Assembly: GCF_009389715.1 (NCBI RefSeq)
Contig: NC_052399.1
Span: 27,413,146 to 27,477,145, forward strand
DNA: 64,000 nucleotides
Direction of reading: 5' to 3'
Source: Phoenix dactylifera
Lineage: Eukaryota > Streptophyta > Magnoliopsida > Arecales > Arecaceae
Both the position numbers and the translations under genes were made by a program. Within the stretch, counting starts at the first letter, position 1. Each line of letters starts with the position of its first letter. Positions 60,633 to 64,000 of this stretch are shown here, piece by piece. Below the pieces are notes generated by a model. The model was not told the DNA's origin. It searched no databases and worked only from the letters and a program-made list of their open reading frames with translations.

Positions 60633-61521
60633 AGATACTTGATATAGATATGGTTACTGACCTTACCATAATTAGCTAACCAGAATGAGCTAATGCTTTT
60701 ATTGGTATCAGATATTCTTGATACTGAATATGTGCATCATATGTATGTAAACCAGATTTTGGACCTTAGTCATCAAAGCCATGTGAGTGGATGGAGATTA
60801 GATATTTCAAAGTAGTAAATGAATCGATCGACAATTGAGTATATCAAATAAGACTAGTGTCACAATGATGGAATCCCACTGGGCTATAGGCCTGTCTGCA
60901 CCAATCAGCTTTGACAGGATACTCATAGTTTCGTGTTTTAGCTTGTTGAGAATCAAATTCTGTTGAAGGATGCATAATTTTTCATTGCACTAAAATAGGG
61001 CATGCTCTTGTTCATGTTTCCAGTTCTAGTATGAGTCAACTTTTAGAACTTGGCTTTTTGGCTTCTGTTGTAGCACTGCTTACGCTTCAGAAAATAATAT
61101 CATATTCTCTATGTTTAAAACAAACAGGGTATGGCCATGCTGGTGATGATCTCTCTATGCTTAGAAGTTGGAGTACTTTGTCAACTTCATCCATTATTAT
61201 TTTCGTTTCTTTCCTTTTAGACGTCACGTAACTATTTTCTTACTTGATAATTCTTGGAGATAAACAAAGTCTTATATCCTTCTTTATATGCGCGGTTTTC
61301 CTTTTAACAAGGAGTCATCAAGTCTTCTTGAAGTGGAAGGAGAAGAAATTCCTACAAAGTGAGGAGAAATAAAATGGCCGTTTTGGTTTTAGGGAGGCTG
61401 CCTGAAAGAAAGAAACAAAAGTTTTTTTAGAGGTAAGTAAAACTCTATGATTATATTGGCCGGTGGCTTTCTTTTGACAAAAGAATCAGCTATCCATCCT
61501 TTGTATAAAATTTGATCCCAA
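60633..61521. other. Intergenic DNA before the tRNA gene
   Basis: No gene or element recognised. A 66-codon frame at 61031-61231 has no motif. Confidence 0.4.
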
Positions 61522-61595
61522 GTCTGGGTGGTGTAGTTGGTTATCACGCTAGTCTCACACACTAGAGGTCCCCGGTTCGAACCCGGGCTCAGACA
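61522..61595 (+). tRNA. tRNA-Val (anticodon CAC)
   Basis: 74-base cloverleaf. The acceptor stem GTCTGGG pairs with CTCAGAC (one G-T pair), with discriminator A at 61595. The D arm contains the A box GGTGTAGTTGG. The anticodon stem CTAGT/ACTAG encloses the loop CTCACAC, giving anticodon CAC (Val, GUG codons). The T arm CCCGG-TTCGAAC-CCGGG holds a perfect B box GGTTCGAACCC. There is no intron, and CCA is not encoded, as expected in eukaryotes. It looks intact. Confidence 0.96.
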
Positions 61596-64000
61596 ATAAT
61601 TTCGAAGAAACAAGAAAAATAAAACAATCATTTTTCTATTTTGACCTTTAATGTATATCAACATTTCATGGGCTCAGAGTTTGCAGTCGCTGTCTTTGTT
61701 TGGATTTGCATGACATTATACCGAAGCCCAAAAAGAATGATGAGAATTTTTGCTGATTATTGCATGTACATTTTGATCTATTATCAATTTTATTGAACTA
61801 AGTTTGAAAATTTGCTTATATTTTTCTTTTTTTTTCTTTGGAAGGGGGGGGGGGAGAAAATGTCTTCCTAGCAATTTAGTAGCCTAAGCATTGCTAATGC
61901 TCACTTTAAGATTTTCCAGGTTTAATGAACCTGGATTGGAAGAACAATTATGAATCAACCAGTGGTTAAGATTGATTGTGTTTGCGAAATAAAAAAAAAA
62001 TGTTTAAGAGATTGTGACTAAAGCTTATGTCATAGTAGTTGAACTTTATATGTACTTTCATTTCTTACACATTCTGTGGATTTTGTTTGGTTTTTCGAGA
62101 TCTTGACCACTTTTTCTTAACTAATTTAGTTATATTCAGGTCGGTTTCAAATTTGTATAATCTTGACCTGATATTTCTGATTGTCAATTTGCTGGATTTT
62201 TCTCGCTTACTTCCAGAACCATACTTTATCGCCCTCGCAACTAGCATTTACAAGTCGACCAATTCCACATGCTAGGATGCAAGTAGTCTTATGACCAACA
62301 TAATTAGACACAACAAGTAAGAAGAAATCAATCTATTTGCATGATACCATAACCTCTACTAATTCAATTTTCAGACAATAAGCATGTAGACAAGTTTTCT
62401 TTTTCTTTTATTGGTCGGTTGTCTCCTTATCCTTGCTTTGATATATCATGATATCATGTGGTGTTCTGTATTTTGTCAAACAACTGATGCCAATAGATCC
62501 ACATGCCTCTCCTAAAGGGCAAGTGGAGATCCTTGGAAACTAGCCACCATCCTGATGCAGACACATATTGCAGTATTTTAATTTCCATGGGGTCTTATCC
62601 AACTCTCTCAGATATATCACTGATTGGCTGAGAAAAGGAAAGGTTTGGGGAGGGTGACATGCATCTTTGGACCTGGGAAAGTGAAGGTTGAGGAAAATGA
62701 CTTTTGTGGTGATTGTTGCAACTTGCAGTCATGGTTGGATTCGGTTGGTGGATGGTTTAACTCTCTGGGTGACACTGGGTGACACCCCTCTATCTGACGA
62801 CTATCTGATGACTCCACTCCCTTTGCATCAGCCTACTGAAATGGCTGCTTTCTTTTATTTGGCGCCTCCGGATGCATGTATCTGATTGAAGATGGATCTC
62901 AAAAGTTCAGGGTAGTTCAGGTGATTGGAGGATGACTCTGAAAGAGGAATCAGGAAAGATGGATCCTGATGTAGACCAATACCACACTGTTGACAAGCTA
63001 ATAAATGTTTCAAATTAAACATGGTACTTGTAAGAATTTTATGAATGTAATTGTGTAGATGTAACTTTATTTTTTGGTTCATGTATTTTTGTTGTTAACT
63101 TAATATGTACTAACTTCATGGAGTGAGTGGAAGGAGAAGAATAGCCCTCCATAGCTTTGGCAATTAGTGAAGTGGTTGTTTCGGCTTTGGCCTCTCGATA
63201 GGCTATTTTGATAGAAACGCTGGGATTTGTGAAGGCAAATCAAAGTCAATGATATCATGTTTTTTTTTTTAAATGTTATTTGGTGGCAGGTCCCATCAAA
63301 GGCACCATGGCCTGGAAGACAGGGACAATTGAGCACTATTATAATCCAAACAGATGTCTTGGGATAAGACGGGTATTGAATGTGTTTTACTATGGCAAAG
63401 GAATATAAATTTTTCTATAGTTTTACTTGAATATTTATTAACTTTTTCTTTGCTATAAATCAGCATCATTGTCTTTCCTGCAGATAGATTTGAATGTTCG
63501 AGGATTGTTTGCAATTATAAAACATAGAAAGATAGCTATGTGAGCAAGCATTAAAAAAGTAAAGATAGGTAGAAATTTCAGTTTTTGAAAATTTACTAAA
63601 ATACCGTCCATCAACATTTCTTGTATGTTTCATGCATACATATGCGGGTATGTAATGCATAGGTAGGTAGGGGATAACCCATTACAGTTTGCTCATTTAA
63701 ATATGTAGGTATATACATTGATTATAGGATGAAAGGTTTTCTTTTTAATGTTCCATTTTTTTTTGCTTTATTATATTAAGTTGATTTTTTAATATTTTTA
63801 TCATGAAAAATATATAAAGAGAGAGAGCAAAAAAGAAGACCAGCAATAATGTATTTTTTTTTATTTTAACTTTTGTTATTTTTCCCTGTCCTTTTTTGCT
63901 TACATATTTTATTAAATTGTTTTCATGTTGTTTAATATAGTACTGTATTGTATAAAATCTGTGTAGAAAATAACAGACAGTAAAAGTCCATCTGATTTTC
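61596..64000. other. Intergenic DNA to the window end
   Basis: No supported gene. The frame at 62688-62885 has a fairly balanced composition and ends TEMAAFFYLAPPDACI, but no domain or partner exon was found. A G run (61846-61854) and several T runs occur. Confidence 0.4.

Noticed and set aside
1..64000. CRISPR arrays, operons or bacterial features
   Set aside because: None seen, and the sequence is clearly plant nuclear DNA.

Overview
This is a stretch of flowering-plant nuclear DNA. It is AT-rich and gene-poor, with spliceosomal introns, TATA-type promoters, retrotransposon debris and a eukaryotic tRNA gene. The gene content and GC-rich first exons suggest a monocot; a palm is my guess from overall look only.

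Layout. 0-4 kb: a minus-strand Qa-SNARE gene of the SYP11 group (SYP112/KNOLLE type), with one coding exon, a 5'-UTR intron and a mitosis-type (MSA) promoter motif. 7.4-8.8 kb: a minus-strand, four-exon universal stress protein gene; all splice phases close. 14.3-17 kb: a deleted Ty3/gypsy element keeping both LTRs and gag/protease fragments. 23.1-24.1 kb: a three-exon R2R3-MYB gene of the MYB52/54/56/105/117 group, followed by a long (AT)n tract. 26.4-27.5 kb: two miniature LTR (TRIM) elements in opposite orientation, then a SINE. 27.9-30.5 kb: LTR-like and LINE-derived debris. 31.5-34.7 kb: a decayed DYW-class pentatricopeptide gene resembling Arabidopsis At4g33170, with a Harbinger-type MITE in its first part. 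35-46 kb: repeats, SINEs and an LTR fragment.

47.1-55.1 kb is the most unusual part. Four very small same-strand genes encode proteins of 57, 52 (or 71), 32 and 67 residues. They share a Pro-Lys-Arg-Gly core followed by a short basic amphipathic stretch, and I do not recognise a named family. Two members share a 15-base promoter motif, and one of these also carries a head-to-head pair of E2F-type sites. 55-64 kb holds repeats, a SINE and a tRNA-Val(CAC) gene.

The genes do not form a pathway. One weak link is that the SNARE promoter (MSA) and the first PKRG promoter (E2F sites plus an AACGG core) both carry cell-cycle-type motifs. All exon boundaries come from reading splice sites and reading frames by eye; no alignment or expression data were available.
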